Origin: Antilocapra americana
Taxonomy: Eukaryota; Chordata; Mammalia; Artiodactyla; Antilocapridae
Direction of reading: 5' to 3'
DNA length: 64,000 nt
NCBI GenBank assembly: GCA_007570785.1
Contig: ML664183.1
Span: 12,897,778-12,961,777 of the forward strand
The notes below the pieces were generated by a model. The model did no database searches and was not told the DNA's origin. It worked only from the letters and a program-made list of their open reading frames with translations. The position numbers and the translations under genes were made by a program. This document shows positions 9,783 through 21,854 of this stretch, one piece after another; positions within the stretch are counted from its first letter, which is position 1; every line of letters starts with the position of its first letter.

Positions 9783-10714
9783 TTCAGTTCAGTTCAGTTC
9801 AGTTGCTCAGTTGTGTCGGACTTTTTGTGACCCCATGGACTGCAGCGTGTCAGGCCTCCATGTCCATCAACGCCCAGAGTTTACTCAAACTCATGCCCAT
9901 TGAGTCGGTGATGCCATCCAACCATCTTATTCCCCTTCTCCTCTTGCCTTCAATCTTTTCCAGCATCAATGTCTTTTCAAATGAGTCAGTTCTTCACATC
10001 AGGTGGCCAAAGTATTGGAGTTTCAGCTTCAGCATCAGTCCTTCCAATGAATATTCAGGACTGACTTCCTTTAGGATGGACTGGTTGGATCTCTTTGCAG
10101 TCCAAGGGACTCTCAAGAGTCTTCTCCAACACCAGTGTTCAAAAGCATCAATTCTTCGGTGCTCAGCTTTCTTTATAATCCAACTTTCACATCCATACAT
10201 GACTACTGGAAAAACCATAGCTTTGACTAGACAGACTTTTGTTGGCAAAGTAATGTCTCTGCTTTTTCACATGCTGTCTAGGTTGTTCATAGCTTTTCTT
10301 CCAAGGAGCAAGCGTCTTTCGATTTCATGGCCTCAGTCACCATCTACAGTGATTTTGGAGTCCAACAAAATAAAGCGTGTCACTGTTTCCACTGTTATCC
10401 CATCTATATGCCATGAAGTGATGGGACCAGATGCCATGATCTTAGTTTTCTGAATGTTGACTTTTAAGCCAACTTTTTCACTCTCTTTCACTTTCATCAA
10501 GAGGCTCTTTAGTTCTTCTTCACTTTCTGCCATAAGGGTGGTGTCATCTGCATATCTGAGGTTATTGATATTTCTCCCCGCAATCTTGATTGCAGCTTGT
10601 GCTTCCTCCAGCCCAGCGTTTCTCATGATGTACTCTGCATATAAGTTAAATAGCAGGGTGATAATATACAGCCTTGACGTACTCCTTTCCTGATCTGGAA
10701 CCGGTTTCCCAATT
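9783..10714 (-). mobile_element. BovB (RTE-type) non-LTR element, 5'-truncated
   Basis: About 930 bp. It holds the 3' end (TTCAG pentamer tail on plus at 9781-9803) and the C-terminal part of the RT reading frame, including the YADD catalytic block (in the 129-codon open piece 10722-10333). The second open piece, 10248-9994, is in another frame, so it is dead. The 11-bp duplication TGCCCCATCAG lies at 9772-9782 and 10715-10725. Confidence 0.9.
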
Positions 10715-10739
10715 TGCCCCATCAGCTAGGCCCAGACTG

Positions 10740-11360
10740 AGGCACCTCTGTCAACAAGGAGGAGAACTGAAGTCCTGTGATTTCAGTCATGACAAACCTA
10801 GTCAGCAAGTCCTACAGTTTGGACAGGAAGACAAAAGTCTCCAGGAGAAAAGTATCTAGAAAAAATTGGAACTAATACCTCAGAGTGGAAAATACTATTG
10901 ATAGTTATATGGTAGATAGTATATATAGGATTGGGGAAAATTTTTTAATAAGAACATACAGGGTTAGTCAGATTTAAAAAAAGAGGTAATTATGACCTAC
11001 AGGGAAAAATGAAGAGATAATAGGAAAAAAGGTGTGGCTTCAACATTAAGCAATTTACATAGTCCTAATACTGTGACATAACTATATGTTCAGGAAATGG
11101 GGAGATGGGAAAATAAGTTTGTTGGCCTTTTGAGAGAGTTAATTCCTACACAGTAGAGTGAGAAACCAATAGATAATGGTGAAAAAAAAAAAAAGGATAA
11201 AATCAGAAATGACTGTGGAAATGTATTATTTGGAAATATATAGATAGATGCTCGGGGAAGTACCTGAAATTGAGGCTATATCTTAGGGAGTGAAATTTGG
11301 AGATTTGGTGTTTACTTTTGGTGTTACTTTGATGAAAATAAAAATGAAATTTAATAGATT
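10740..11360. other. Intergenic, no gene seen
   Basis: AT-rich sequence without a recognised exon. Parts may continue the old L1/HAL1 element seen near 7.4-8.1 kb, but this is not secure. Confidence 0.35.
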
Positions 11361-11365
11361 TTCAT

Positions 11366-11480
11366 GGGAGTTCCTTAGAGGTCCAGTGGTTAGGACTCGG
11401 TGCTTTCACTGCTGTGGCCTGAGTTTGCTTTCTTGTTGGGGAGCTAACATCCTATAAGGCTCACAGTGCTGCTAGATAGG
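11366..11480 (+). mobile_element. CHR-type SINE fragment
   Basis: TTCCTTAGAGGTCCAGTGGTTAGGACTCGG is the SINE head, followed by the GGGGAGCTAACATCC block. The tail is degraded. Confidence 0.75.
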
Positions 11481-11569
11481 GAGATAGATAGATGAATTTT
11501 CAGGCCCAGGTATGAAATAACTGCATGTGAATAGGCAGTACTTGAAAATGTTAATGATTTTAAAAAATT

Positions 11570-11728
11570 ATTTATTTGGCTGCATAGGTCTTGGTTGAGG
11601 TGTTGCTCCATGTGGGATCTTTAGTTGCAGCATGTGGGATCTAGTTCCTGACCAAGGACCAAACCCAGGCCCCCTGCATTGGGAGCACGGTGTCCATTTA
11701 GCCAGTGGACCACCAGGAAAAGTCCCGG
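11570..11728 (-). mobile_element. CHR-type SINE
   Basis: TTTGGCTGCATAGGTCTTGG at the left and GTGGACCACCAGGAAAAGTCCC at the right form the reverse complement of the SINE. Confidence 0.75.
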
Positions 11729-12155
11729 AAATTTTAATTTTTAATCGAAGGACCTAGAATTATCAGGTCAAATTCAATGCAGTTGTTCTCACCAAGACTT
11801 TAGGCAAGTAAGATGTTAACAGAAGTTGGTCCTTGGCATCAGCACTTCATGCCTTCTACTTTTTAACAGCTCAGTAATTCCTGGAACTGTAGAGAAGACT
11901 CCTGTGGACCATGGGGTGTCTAAACATCCCCCCGACCCCACCAAGAATCCCATATCTGTAGAAGCTGCAAAAGAGGTGCACTGACCAAGGTCTATTCCTA
12001 TTTCTTTTATTAACTGTTGAGGCTTGCAGAAGCCCATAAAATCACTGGAGCTCATTATCTACTACTGGATGAAAAATCATCCTAGGCAGAGGAATTGTAA
12101 AGTTTTTTAAATTGCTTTTGGTGAAAATGATAAACATGGCACTAGTGTGTAATGT

Positions 12156-12425
12156 GGAGAAGGAAATGGAAAACCACTCCAGTACTCTTGCCTGGAAAAT
12201 CCCATGGATGGAGGAGCCTGGTCGGCTGTAGTCCATGGGGTCATGAAGAGTCGAACACGACTGAGCGACTTCACTTTTACTTTTCTCTTTCACGCATTGG
12301 AGAAGGAAATGGCAACCCACTCCAAGCATTCTTTCCTGGAGAATCCCAGGGACAGAGGAGCCTGGTGGGCTGCCGTCTCTGGGGTCACACAGAGTCGGAC
12401 ACGACTAAAGCGACTTAGCAGCAGC
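12156..12425 (+). mobile_element. BovA2 dimeric SINE
   Basis: Two head-to-tail BovA units, each starting GGAGAAGGAAATGG and ending GACACGACT…GCGACTT, with the AGCAGCAGCAG tail. The 12-bp duplication AGTGTGTAATGT lies at 12144-12155 and 12426-12437, so the insertion is complete and fairly young. Confidence 0.92.
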
Positions 12426-12509
12426 AGTGTGTAATGTAGGAAAAGAGAAAAGCTTTTATAAATATGAGTCAGTTTAGGCTATTAAGAACTCATTTTGAGG
12501 TTGAAGAAA

Positions 12510-12655
12510 GTGAGTCACTCAGTCAAGGCTCAGGCAAGAATACTAGTGGGTAGCCATCCCCTTCTCCAGGGGATCTTCCTGATCCAGGGATTGAACCCTG
12601 GTCTCCTAAATTGCAGGCAGATTCTTTACCCTCTGAGCCATCAAGGAAGCTAAGT
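12510..12655 (-). mobile_element. Bov-tA SINE
   Basis: Reverse-complement Bov-tA: CAGGCAAGAATACTAG…, GATCTTCCTGATCCAGGGATTGAACCC and TTACCCTCTGAGCCATCAAGGAAGC. The BovA half is shortened. Confidence 0.88.
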
Positions 12656-12994
12656 TGTGGTATTTCTAACCACAGTTTAAAAAGGCACTTTTTTGGAGCT
12701 ACAGAGAGTACTTTGGTGAGAAGCTTTGAAAAGAAATAACCATCATTAATACCTCAGGAAAAAAGGGATGTCAAACTGGTTAAAATTTTGCAGAAACTTT
12801 ATGGTCTTGATTAATTACTGTAAGAAGAAGAAAAAGAACCACTAACTGACATGGAATTACACAGCCAAACAAATGACGACAAGCAGCTGCTGATGAAGAA
12901 CAGGGTCCAGCAAAGCCTTTTCAAAGCCTCTTAGAAATCGGGTAAATTAAATGAATGGCTGTATGAACTAGAAGTAAGAGCCTTCTCATAAAAT

Positions 12995-13100
12995 AGACTG
13001 TGAGCTCCATGAGGGCAGGACTCCTGTTTTATTTCATTCATTTCTGTTGCATACAGGGTGGTCATACAGCAGTTATCTGGCGGAATAAATGAAATGCACT
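12995..13100 (+). repeat. L2 3' end
   Basis: AGACTGTGAGCTCCATGAGGGCAGGAC followed by …GGAATAAATGAAATG matches the ancient L2 3' terminus. Confidence 0.75.
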
Positions 13101-13354
13101 GTTTGCTATAAATGCTTATCTTTTCTGATTTAGTAATATAACTATAGGACTTTAATTATAAGTATAGTATTAAATTTCTATATATATGTGAGGAAATAGA
13201 ATTATGATTTGAATTATCACTATCCAAATAACGAAAAGTTGGGGTTGCTTGATTATTCAGCCAAAACCATCAAATTCTTGCCAGTTACTGACACTCTTTT
13301 ACAGCAGCCTGAGGGCTGAGGTAGCACATTTGGTTGAACCTCAGCAACCTTTGT

Positions 13355-13545
13355 TAAGAATTATATCACGGTAATGAGATACTATTACTGTATACCCACC
13401 AGTATGGCTAAAATTAAAAAGACTGTTGACAGATGTCAGAATAGGTTTGCCTCTTGTGAGGGATGTCTTAACTGGGAAGAGGGCATTTTCTCAGAGACAG
13501 AAATGTTCTGTATGGAGTTGATGTGGTCACACAGGGGAATACATT
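13355..13545 (+). repeat. Old L1M fragment with internal deletion
   Basis: GGTAATGAGATACTATTACTG…CACCAGTATGGCTAAAATTAAAAAGAC is the C-terminal ORF2 block of L1M. It then jumps to 3' UTR-like AGAAATGTTCTGTATGG…ATGTGGTCACACAGGGG. Confidence 0.6.
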
Positions 13546-13615
13546 TGATCCTTGAACAACGTGGGCTTGAACTTTGTGCGTTGACTTACATGTAGATTTC
13601 TTTTCAATAAGTTAT
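13546..13615 (+). repeat. Tigger-like DNA transposon end fragment
   Basis: TGATCCTTGAACAACGTGGGCTTGAAC resembles the terminal repeat of the element at 29699-29930. Only one end is present. Confidence 0.5.
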
Positions 13616-13619
13616 GTGT

Positions 13620-14385
13620 ATAAAGCCCACTGAGTTGTTATCTTTAAAACTGTTTATTTTACTGTATAAAATTAAAACCAAAAACCTCACATAAAATCAC
13701 TGACATGTGGGAGATGTCACAGTCTTAAAGAATGAACAAATAGAGTAGGCAGAGAGAAGAGAGGAGACTAGGGCACTTACCCTCCATGTTCTCATCTGTT
13801 AAATGGGTAGAATAAAGAGTGTAGATAAACAGAAAACAAGTACAACTGGAATTGGCTCACAGGTGAGTAATCTAAACAAAAAACAGTTGGAATTGTCCCT
13901 CTTCTGCCCTGAAGCCTCAAGCACTTGCTCTCCTCCATCCTTGAAGACCAGTTAACTGAACAGTTTTCATAAGTAGGCAGATGGTAGAATGCCCATTTAT
14001 TAAGTTATGGTGAGAATTACAGTTCTCATGTGGATAAACTAGAATACCTGTGACCTCATAATCAGCACATTCTCACCTAGTGACTAAGCAGCAGGGAAAG
14101 ATGAAGGGATCATTTTATTAATTCACCATGGGTGCCATCAAGGCCAGGATAGGACTCCAAAGATGCAGGGAGCATCTCCTTTAGTCTGGTCTCTGTGGGC
14201 AACAGAGGGTTGTCTCGTGGACATAGCATTAGGGCAAGAGGAGCTGAATAGCTTCAAAGTGTGTTGGCTTCAGGTTGAGGGACCTCTATGCCTCCTTCAC
14301 CATAGGGATATCCTTAACAGTTTAGCCAGAAATACTTGAGGTCTACCCTCTAAGGTGCCTCACATTAGTATCTAATGGTTGTCAC
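13620..14385. other. Intergenic, no gene seen
   Basis: No exon, RNA gene or young repeat recognised. Confidence 0.4.
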
Positions 14386-14389
14386 TGTA

Positions 14390-14590
14390 TGTCTATGTTA
14401 TTTATTGTTGCATAACAAATCACTTTCATTTAGCTTTACTGGTAATTTCATGTGTCCGGAATTCAGGCAGGAAGTGTTTAGCCAAGTAACTTGTCTCTGA
14501 TCCACATGGCGTTAACTGGGACAGGGCTGTGATAGGCTGGGGCTGGAGGATTCATTTTCAAGTTGGCTCCACTCACACGTCTTCCTCACC
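14390..14590 (+). repeat. Probable MaLR (MLT1-type) LTR fragment
   Basis: The blocks TTGTTGCATAACAAATCAC and GGCTGGGGCTGGAGGATTCA…TTGGCTCCACTCACACG resemble mammalian MaLR LTRs. Diverged and solitary, with no internal region. Confidence 0.5.
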
Positions 14591-14649
14591 CTCCTCTCTC
14601 CGTGATACCATCTCAAATTATGTATGTATTCATATATATTCTATGCATG

Positions 14650-14862
14650 CATGCTCAGGCGCTTCAGTTGTGTCTGACGCTTTGCAATCCTATGGACTGT
14701 AGCCTGCCAGGATCCTCTATCCATTGGATTCTCCAGGCAAGAATACTGGAATCGGTTGCCATGTCCTATTCCAGGGGATCTTCTTGACCCAGGGATTGAA
14801 TCTGCATCTCTTATGTCTCTTGCACTGTCACATGGCTTCTTTACTACTAGACATGGGAAGCC
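14650..14862 (-). mobile_element. Bov-tA SINE
   Basis: Reverse-complement Bov-tA, from GCTCAGGCGCTTCAGTTGTGTC to ACTAGACATGGGAAGCCC. Several substitutions. Confidence 0.9.
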
Positions 14863-15237
14863 CAATATGTTGTATATATATTATACATAATATATTCATA
14901 TATATATTGTATTATATATATTCAATATCTCTGTCGCTTTTAAGATATTGAATAAGAAATGCCCATTGAAAATTTATGGGTGTAATTTGGGTTGGAGATA
15001 CAAATTTGGGAATTGTTACCATATTGCTATTGATAGATCATGTGATGGATGGTCAGAAGTCTGGATGAATTCACTTAGGGAATGTAAATGGAAAAAGTTC
15101 AAGATTGAGCCCTGGGGCTCTTCAGATGTTGGAGAGATACATTAGATTTAATGAAAGAGACTGGAAATGAGCAGTCAGTGAGGTAGGAAGAGAATCAGGA
15201 TTGTGGTACCCCAAAGCCAAATGGAAAAAAGTGTTTT

Positions 15238-15360
15238 TGTGACTTCCCTGACAGTCCAGTGGTTAAGACTCAGCACTTACATTGCTGAGGACGTGGCTCT
15301 GATCCCTGGTTGGGGGACTAAGATCCCACATGCTGTGCGATGTGGCAAAAAAAGAAAAAC
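15238..15360 (+). mobile_element. CHR-type SINE
   Basis: GTGACTTCCCTGACAGTCCAGTGGTTAAG head, ATCCCTGGTTGGGGGACTAAGATCCC core and an A-rich end. Confidence 0.85.
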
Positions 15361-15529
15361 AGTTTTAAGAATGAAGTTAAGACTGTCAAATACTTTATAT
15401 AAATTGAATGAGGTGATCATTGGATTGATCACTGGATTTAGCAATGAGATAATTGGTGACCTTGATTAGAGTAGTTTTGGTGAAGTGTGGGATGTCATGG
15501 GTAAAAACACAACTGTAGTAGGTTCAAAA

Positions 15530-16640
15530 GACAAAGGGCCCAAATGTCTATCAGTGGGAGAATGGATAAGCCATATGTGATTTTATCTGTACAATGGACT
15601 ACTATTTAGCCATAAAAAGGAGTGAAATGTACTACATCTTTTTTTAAATTGAAGTATAGGTGATTTATGTTTCAGGTGTATAGCAAAGTGATTCAGTTAT
15701 ACATCCATATATATATATATATATTCCTTTTCAGAGTGTTTTTGTAAGAGATTACAAGATATTGAATCTAGTTCCCTGTGCTTATAGTAGGTCCTTATTG
15801 TTATCTACCTAGTAATTTATATATCATGCATCTGTTAATCCCAAATTGCTAACTCATCCTTTCCTGTCTTTCCTTTTGATAACCATTAGTTTGTTTTTTG
15901 GTCTATGTGTTGCTGAAACGAGCACAATGATAGCTGTTAGTTTGTTTTCTGTGTCTGTGAGCATATTTCTGTTTTGTAATTAAGTTCATTCGTGTTGTTT
16001 TTTAAGATTCTACATATAAATGATATATTTGTTTTTCTTTGAGTTAGTATGATTATGTCTAGGCTCTACCACATCTTCTTAAACCAGTCATTGTTTATGG
16101 GCATTTGGATTTTTTCCATGTCATGGCTGTTGTAAATAGTGCTGCTATGAACATTGGGGTGCATGTGTATTTTTGAATTAGAGTTATTATGTTTTTTGGA
16201 TATATGCTCAGGAGTGGCATTGCTGGATTATATGGTAGCTCTAGTTTTAGTTTTTTAAGGAACCTCTATACTGTTTTCCACAGTGCTGGTACTGATTTAC
16301 ATTCACACCAAAAGTGTAGGAAGGTACCCTTTTCTCTGTACCCTCTCCAGGATGTATTATTTGTAGACTTTCTGATGATAGCCATTCTGACCAATGTGAG
16401 GTGAAATTTCATTGTGGTTTTGATTTGTGTCTCTCTAAAAATTTGCGATGCTGAGCATTTTTCATCTGCTTGTTGATCATCTGTGTATTGTCTTTTTTGA
16501 AGAAATATCTGTTTAGGTCTTCTGTCCATGTTTTGATTTGGTTGTTTTTTGATATTGAGTTGTATGAGCTGTTCGTATACACTATATTTGTCATATGTAA
16601 TGAGATATTAACCCTCATTATAGTTCTAACTTGGATACTT
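15530..16640. mobile_element. Two old L1 pieces: short plus-strand piece, then minus-strand 3' end
   Basis: 15530-15640 reads as plus-strand ORF2/3' UTR sequence (GGACTACTATTTAGCCATAAAAAGG). From about 15640 to 16640 the sequence is the reverse complement of an artiodactyl L1 3' UTR (AGCAAAGTGATTCAGTTATACATCC, GTTCCCTGTGCTTATAGTAGG) and the ORF2 C-terminus. Broken frames at 16189-16404 and its antisense show it is dead. Confidence 0.75.
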
Positions 16641-16649
16641 ATGACATGT

Positions 16650-16852
16650 CTGTTAGTTGTGTCCAATTCTTTGCGACCCCATGGACTGTAGTCCGCCAGG
16701 CTCCTCTGTCCATGGAATTCTCCAGGCAAGAATACTGAAGTGGGTTGCTATTCCCTTCACAGGTGATCTTCCTGACCTAGGGACTGAATTCAGGTCTCTT
16801 GCATTTCAGGCAGATTCTTTACCATCTGAGCCACCAGGGAAACAATACTATG
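16650..16852 (-). mobile_element. Bov-tA SINE
   Basis: Reverse-complement Bov-tA, from TTAGTTGTGTCCAATTC to CTGAGCCACCAGGGAAAC. It lies at the edge of the minus-strand L1. Confidence 0.92.
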
Positions 16853-16997
16853 AATCACGCTGAATACCTTTTTATATATTTCAATATACTTTATATATAT
16901 TTTTTGTAATTGAAAATTTAAATTAAAAAAATTGAGTTTTGGTTATTGATTCAAGGAGATTTTACATGTAAATGAAATTAGTTCTATATGAGTTTGG

Positions 16998-17182
16998 GCT
17001 TTCAGGTGGTTCAGTGGTAAAGAATCCACCTGTCAATGTAGATGTGGGTTTGATCCCTGGATAGGGAAGAGGAGACAGTCACAACCCACTCCAATATTCT
17101 TGCCTGGAGAATCCCATGGAGAGAGGAGCTTGGTGGCTACAGTGCATGAGGTCGCAGTCAGACATGGCTGAGCACAGCAGCC
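16998..17182 (+). mobile_element. Bov-tA SINE
   Basis: GGCTTTCAGGTGGTTCAGTGGTAAAGAATCC head through GGAGAATCCCATGGAGAGAGG to GACATGGCTGAGCACAGCA. Confidence 0.9.
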
Positions 17183-17484
17183 TGTGCAGAAGTCAGGTTG
17201 TGACCTTCAGGCCTCGCCTGCCCCACCAGCCAGCTCCAGCCTGCTCTCTGGCAAGCTCTTCCACTGCTCCTGATACAGTTCCCGCCCCTCCCTACCAATG
17301 CCCTCTTTAAAGAGGCCTGAGTCTCAGCTGTGCAGGAGTGCAGGAGTGCGGAGGGGTGCTTAGTTACCCTACTGTCCATTCTTATTCAGCCCAGAGGTAG
17401 TGGCTTTTTTTTTTTTTTTTGCCCCCCTGGGGTTTTTACTGCCCTGCTACTTTTAAGTCCTTTTTTTTCACTCTTTGAGTATTT

Positions 17485-17642
17485 TGTGACCACCAGGCTT
17501 CTGTGTCCATGGGATTTACCAGGCAAGAATACTGGAGTAGGTTGCCATTACCTTTTCCAGGGTATCTTCCTGACCCAGGGATCAAACCCTGGTCTCCTGC
17601 ATTGGTGGCAGATTCTTTACCATCTGAAATACAAGGGAAACC
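17485..17642 (-). mobile_element. Bov-tA SINE, shortened
   Basis: GTGACCACCAGGCTTCTGTGTCC…CAGATTCTTTACCATCTGAAATACAAGGGAAACC, reverse complement of the consensus. The tail side (17408-17422 T run) is separated from it by about 60 bp. Confidence 0.85.
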
Positions 17643-17649
17643 ATTTACT

Positions 17650-18295
17650 TCCTACTAGTTAACAGACAATTCACCCTATTACATTTTCCCTGCTCAATAA
17701 CTGGTTTGATTTCTACTTGTTGACTGGACCCTGCCTGACTGATGTATATTTAAGGACAGTACATCGTCTAAGGTTTCAAAGTATTCAGCAGTGGCTCATG
17801 AATGCTGTTAACTGTGGAATAAACAAAAGTAACAACAACCACCCCCCTTCCCCAATATGAAGCTTACATTCTTGTGGAGGTGGTATCATAAGACTAAGTG
17901 AGATCTGTAGTATATAGATTCTTAAACATCTCAGAGCAGGTTTAGTTCTCATTTACCCCAAGATAGTGCCTGGTTCATATAGGTGCTCAACAAACATTTG
18001 GTGAAGCAGGATATGTTGTTGACATATAGTAAGCTTGGTAGGCTGTTAGCAGTAAGATAAATCCACGTGGGGTTGACCAGAACAGTCAAGCCTCTGCCCG
18101 AGTCTTTTACATTCAGCTACAAACACATCTCTTCCCTTTACTCTTTGTTCCAGGAAGGCAATTAAACAAGACATTTCATCACTCCACCATTTCTAGTGGG
18201 TATGTGGGTGGCAGGTAGCAGAGAAGAGGCAACCTTGAGATCCCAGGGAACCAAAGAAAGGTTATGGGCAAAACACCCTCTAAATTGGCACAATT
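17650..18295. other. Intergenic, no gene seen
   Basis: Nothing identified apart from short MIR/L2-like shreds (near 17960-18000: TAGTGCCTGGTTCATATAGGTGCTCAAC). Confidence 0.35.
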
Positions 18296-18299
18296 GGTA

Positions 18300-18612
18300 A
18301 GGAGATCAAGCCAATCAGTCCTAAAGGAAATCAGTCCTAATATTCATTGGAAGGACTGATGCAGAAGTTGAAGCTCCAACACTTTGGCCACCTGATGGGA
18401 AAAGCAGACTCATTGGAAAACACCCTGATGCTGGGAAAGACTGAAGGCAGGAGGAGACAGGGATGACAGAGGACGAGATAGTTGGATGGCATCACCGACT
18501 CAATGAATATGAGGTTTGAGCAAACTCCAGGAGACAGTGGACAAGGAAGCCTGGCTTGCGGCAGCCCATGGGGTTGCAGAGTCGGACATTACTGAGTGAC
18601 TGAACAACAAAT
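18300..18612 (+). mobile_element. BovB 3' end, 5'-truncated
   Basis: About 310 bp of BovB end: CATTGGAAGGACTGATG…, TTTGGCCACCTGATGGG… and GAGTCGGACATTACTGAGTGACTGAAC. Diverged. Confidence 0.9.
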
Positions 18613-18624
18613 TGGCATAGATTT

Positions 18625-18810
18625 AGTTCCTCTGTGTATCAAAGTGTTCTCACTTAATTCTCACAATAACCCAGGAGGTAGGTTTTATAATCTTCACCTT
18701 ATTGATGAGGAAGTTGAAGGTCATTTGAAAGGTAATTTACCCTACAATTAATTAAACATCAACTAGAGTATGCATCCAGGACTGACTCCATGTATGAAGT
18801 TTCTTGGCTA
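18625..18810 (-). repeat. MIR
   Basis: CTTAATTCTCACAATAACCC…AGGTAGG…ATTGATGAGGAAGTTGAAGG is the reverse-complement MIR core. Confidence 0.75.
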
Positions 18811-19199
18811 GTCTGTCTCTCAGATGGTAGCAGTGAAGTGATTTAGACACAATTCCTATGGAGGGGAGTATTTGATGTACTCATTCTAGAAGATTCTAAC
18901 CTTCATGGCATAAGATCACCCACAGATCTCATCTAATCATAGTCCAAGTGGCTCTGTGGGTGGGTGAGGGGGGTTTCATTTTAAAAATTAGAGCATACGT
19001 GGAATTTAGGCTGGCTTGCTTATAAAATTAAGATCAATTTCTTTATAGTTCTCAAAAAATACAAATTACTTGTATTAAGAGCAAATCTCACTAGTATCTC
19101 AATTACTATGATTTAAAAAATTATGTAGGCATGGAATAAACAAATTATGTTTTGGAAGTTGTTCAACAGACAAAGTACACCTAGAGAACATAAAAATTC

Positions 19200-19205
19200 T
19201 TTATT
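19200..19205 (-). terminator. MARCHF5: Distal poly(A) signal AATAAA
   Basis: AATAAA on the minus strand, about 2.78 kb after the stop codon, with GT-rich sequence 10-45 nt downstream. Best candidate for the main MARCHF5 end. Confidence 0.5.
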
Positions 19206-19639
19206 TAACCTAATCCAGCCAGTGTTGAGATAGTCTATGTTAAAAACAAGACATTTAAAAAAATTACAGCACAGTTAGCAAGGCAGTGACTAATTAAGTC
19301 ACTCAATTTAATTTTATATTCTTCACAGTCATTTGATAATCATGTAATGATGAACAATATTTTCTGCCACTTTTGAGATAAGTTAATTTCTGCAAACAAG
19401 AGAATCCTACTAGTTGTCACTGGATTTTATAAAAGAGGTTTAAAACATTAACATTTATAGAAATAACACAGTAAAGCAATGTGAAAATAAACTGGAAAAC
19501 ACAAATATACCCACCCATCCCCAAAGTCTAGAGCATTCCTTTAATCTGTCCCCTGGTGCTTCTCTTACTACCTCATTCCCTCTTTCTAGAGTTCAGCAAT
19601 TGAGACACTACTACTCTGTAGGGGCTATTCTGAGCTTAG

Positions 19640-19830
19640 TTAAAGTGCCTCTGTTCCTTTAGTTTCTCAGTTAATCCTAGAAACAGTCTTCTGAAATAAA
19701 GTATTACTCCTATTTCAGAGATGAAGAAAACCGTGGCTAAGAGGTAAGTTTCTTGGTCAAAGTCATACCTATAGTTATTAAAAGCAGAATTAGGATTTCA
19801 ACCCAGATCCACCCAACTTTAGTTAGCCTA
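19640..19830 (-). repeat. MIR within the 3' UTR
   Basis: TAATCCTAGAAACAGTC…TATTTCAGAGATGAAGAAA…AGGATTTCAACCCAGA is reverse-complement MIR. Confidence 0.7.
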
Positions 19831-20934
19831 TGATTCTGCTGCTTCAGAGTGGTGTGGGACACTTTCTGAAGAGGCTGGTATATGGTACTTTTTGAGCTAA
19901 GGCTCTTTAGATTTCCAAATGTTCCATCCCGGGGCTGAGGCTCCTCTGGTCCTCAGGCACTTGCGACTCCCCACTGAGCCCTAGAAACTCCTTCTCCCTG
20001 CCCCCAAAGGATGAGAGTTGCTCCTCTGGCCTCACAAACCCTGATGCCAAACAAACGCAAGCAGTTACTCCCCCATTTTGGGCATAAAGTATTAAATGGA
20101 GAACTATGTGCCTGTTTAACTTTAGTAAAGGCTGCTAGAAGCTGTTCTGTGTAACAAAATTATGCAGGAAATATCCAGTCTTTTCATATTGAAAATTAAA
20201 GAAAAGCCAGTATATTTTATAATTATAGCTATATAATCTGCTATTTTTATATATAATCATAGATTTTTATATTTCCCCATCAGAACTGTAGCAGGGTTCT
20301 TAATAAGGCTGTCAGTCAAATACTCCCTTCCTAAGTAAATACAACTTTGAATGTTCAATAGTCATTCACATACATTTCATGTTATTACTCAAAATTAAGA
20401 CATTCATACTATAGAAAGGTACCAGTCTTAAATTACTAAATTAGCATACATCATTGCAATCTAACAAAGCTCAATCTATATTTGCTACAATCCTAAAGAA
20501 AAGTGGCCACTTAACCGGTAAGGGGGAACATTCATAATGTCATGCATTAGATACTGTGAACTAGAAAATAAATAGGGTTTTTGGAATTCTCTTTAAAAAA
20601 TGTAATATTAATTCCTGAAAATAACTCCAAGACCACTCAGATCGCTGAACATTAAAAGGGCCACTGCTGAACAGCTGAAAATAAATAACTGCTTTTGAAA
20701 AATGATTATAAAACTAGTTATACAGTGGTTATTAAGGTGCTAGCCTCCTCAATATGATAAGCAATTTAAATTTAAAAACATTAGTTTTTTTTTTCCTCAT
20801 AATAATCTCACAAAAACAATGACCGTAATATTTGCTCAAGACTTCTTGTTTTCATAATTATTCCTCATTGACTGGTATAAAAACAAAGAGCTCAAGGCCT
20901 CACCTTGGTCTACTCACTGCTGGTTTTCTGTCTG

Positions 20935-21070
20935 TTGAAATTAGACTGTAAACGACATAAACGCAGGGACCGAGTCTGTTGTGGTCACCACTGTATCCCA
21001 CACAGCACTTTGCACAGTGCCTGGGCAAGCAGGAGGTGATCAGCAAATACCTGAATAACTGAATCGATGA
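20935..21070 (+). repeat. L2 3' end within the 3' UTR (antisense to the gene)
   Basis: TTAGACTGTAAACGACATAAACGCAGGGACCG…CACAGTGCCTGGGCAAGC…AATACCTGAATAACTGAA matches the L2 terminus. Confidence 0.75.
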
Positions 21071-21215
21071 GAAAGGAGAGTAAAATAACTAATGATTTTC
21101 TGCAAATCATTCTCTGTGCTCAAACTACTATAAACTGTCAGTTCTATTTTCTAGAAATATGAATTTAAAAAATCTTCTCCAGTGATGGAAGGACCTGACG
21201 TCTCTGTGTTAGTTT

Positions 21216-21275
21216 GTCTGTCTCTCTGGTCTGTCTCTCTCTCTCATACACACCCACACACACACACGCACACAG
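21216..21275 (+). repeat. Compound (TC)n / (CA)n microsatellite
   Basis: GTCTCTCT repeats followed by ACACACAC with a few interruptions. It lies inside the proposed 3' UTR. Confidence 0.9.
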
Positions 21276-21848
21276 TAATTAAGACTGCATGAGTCAAAAT
21301 TACATCATGAACTATGAGATGTCAACATTATATAAATAAAATTTAATAGTGAAAAAGTGATCTGGAAGCCCTGTGAATTTTGACCCTACACATTTTGGAG
21401 GACGTCACATGGGTTAAGAAAAACACAACAAAATTGCATTTGTTCAGATAATCATTTGAATGTTTACATACATTTTTGGTTTGTTAATTATTTATAACTA
21501 ATTTACATTTCCTCATATTAACATATACTTCTGTTTAGCTTGTAATCCAATTATGCCAGTGAGAAAAATCCTCACAGTACCTTCACTGAGTTGCTAATTC
21601 TAAGAAAACACTGAACATGAACATGTACAAAAGAGGCATTTGAATAAAACAGCATGTGTATTTTTAAATATTTGCACAGTTTGATCTTTACATTTCTGCC
21701 TTGAAGAAAATATGAACAAAACTCAGGTTCACCATGCTAAGATAATGGTTCAGATGACCACCATGAAAGAAGTACATACAAAACAATGAAAACAAATCAC
21801 ATCCTTAGGTTCCGTGATTACTGAGAGGGTTTCCCCTGCCCTAAGTGC

Positions 21849-21854
21849 TTTATT
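21849..21854 (-). terminator. MARCHF5: Proximal poly(A) signal AATAAA
   Basis: AATAAA on the minus strand about 130 nt after the stop codon. It could give a short 3' UTR isoform; whether it is used is unknown. Confidence 0.35.

Noticed and set aside
12152..12434. Plus- and minus-strand frames of 76-95 codons
   Set aside because: SINE-derived (BovA2). The same peptides recur at other Bov-tA copies, e.g. 14563-14865, 16409-16863 and 50385-50747.
7106..17642. tRNA genes suggested by tRNA-like heads with A and B boxes
   Set aside because: These are the tRNA-derived heads of Bov-tA and CHR SINEs, not genuine tRNA genes.
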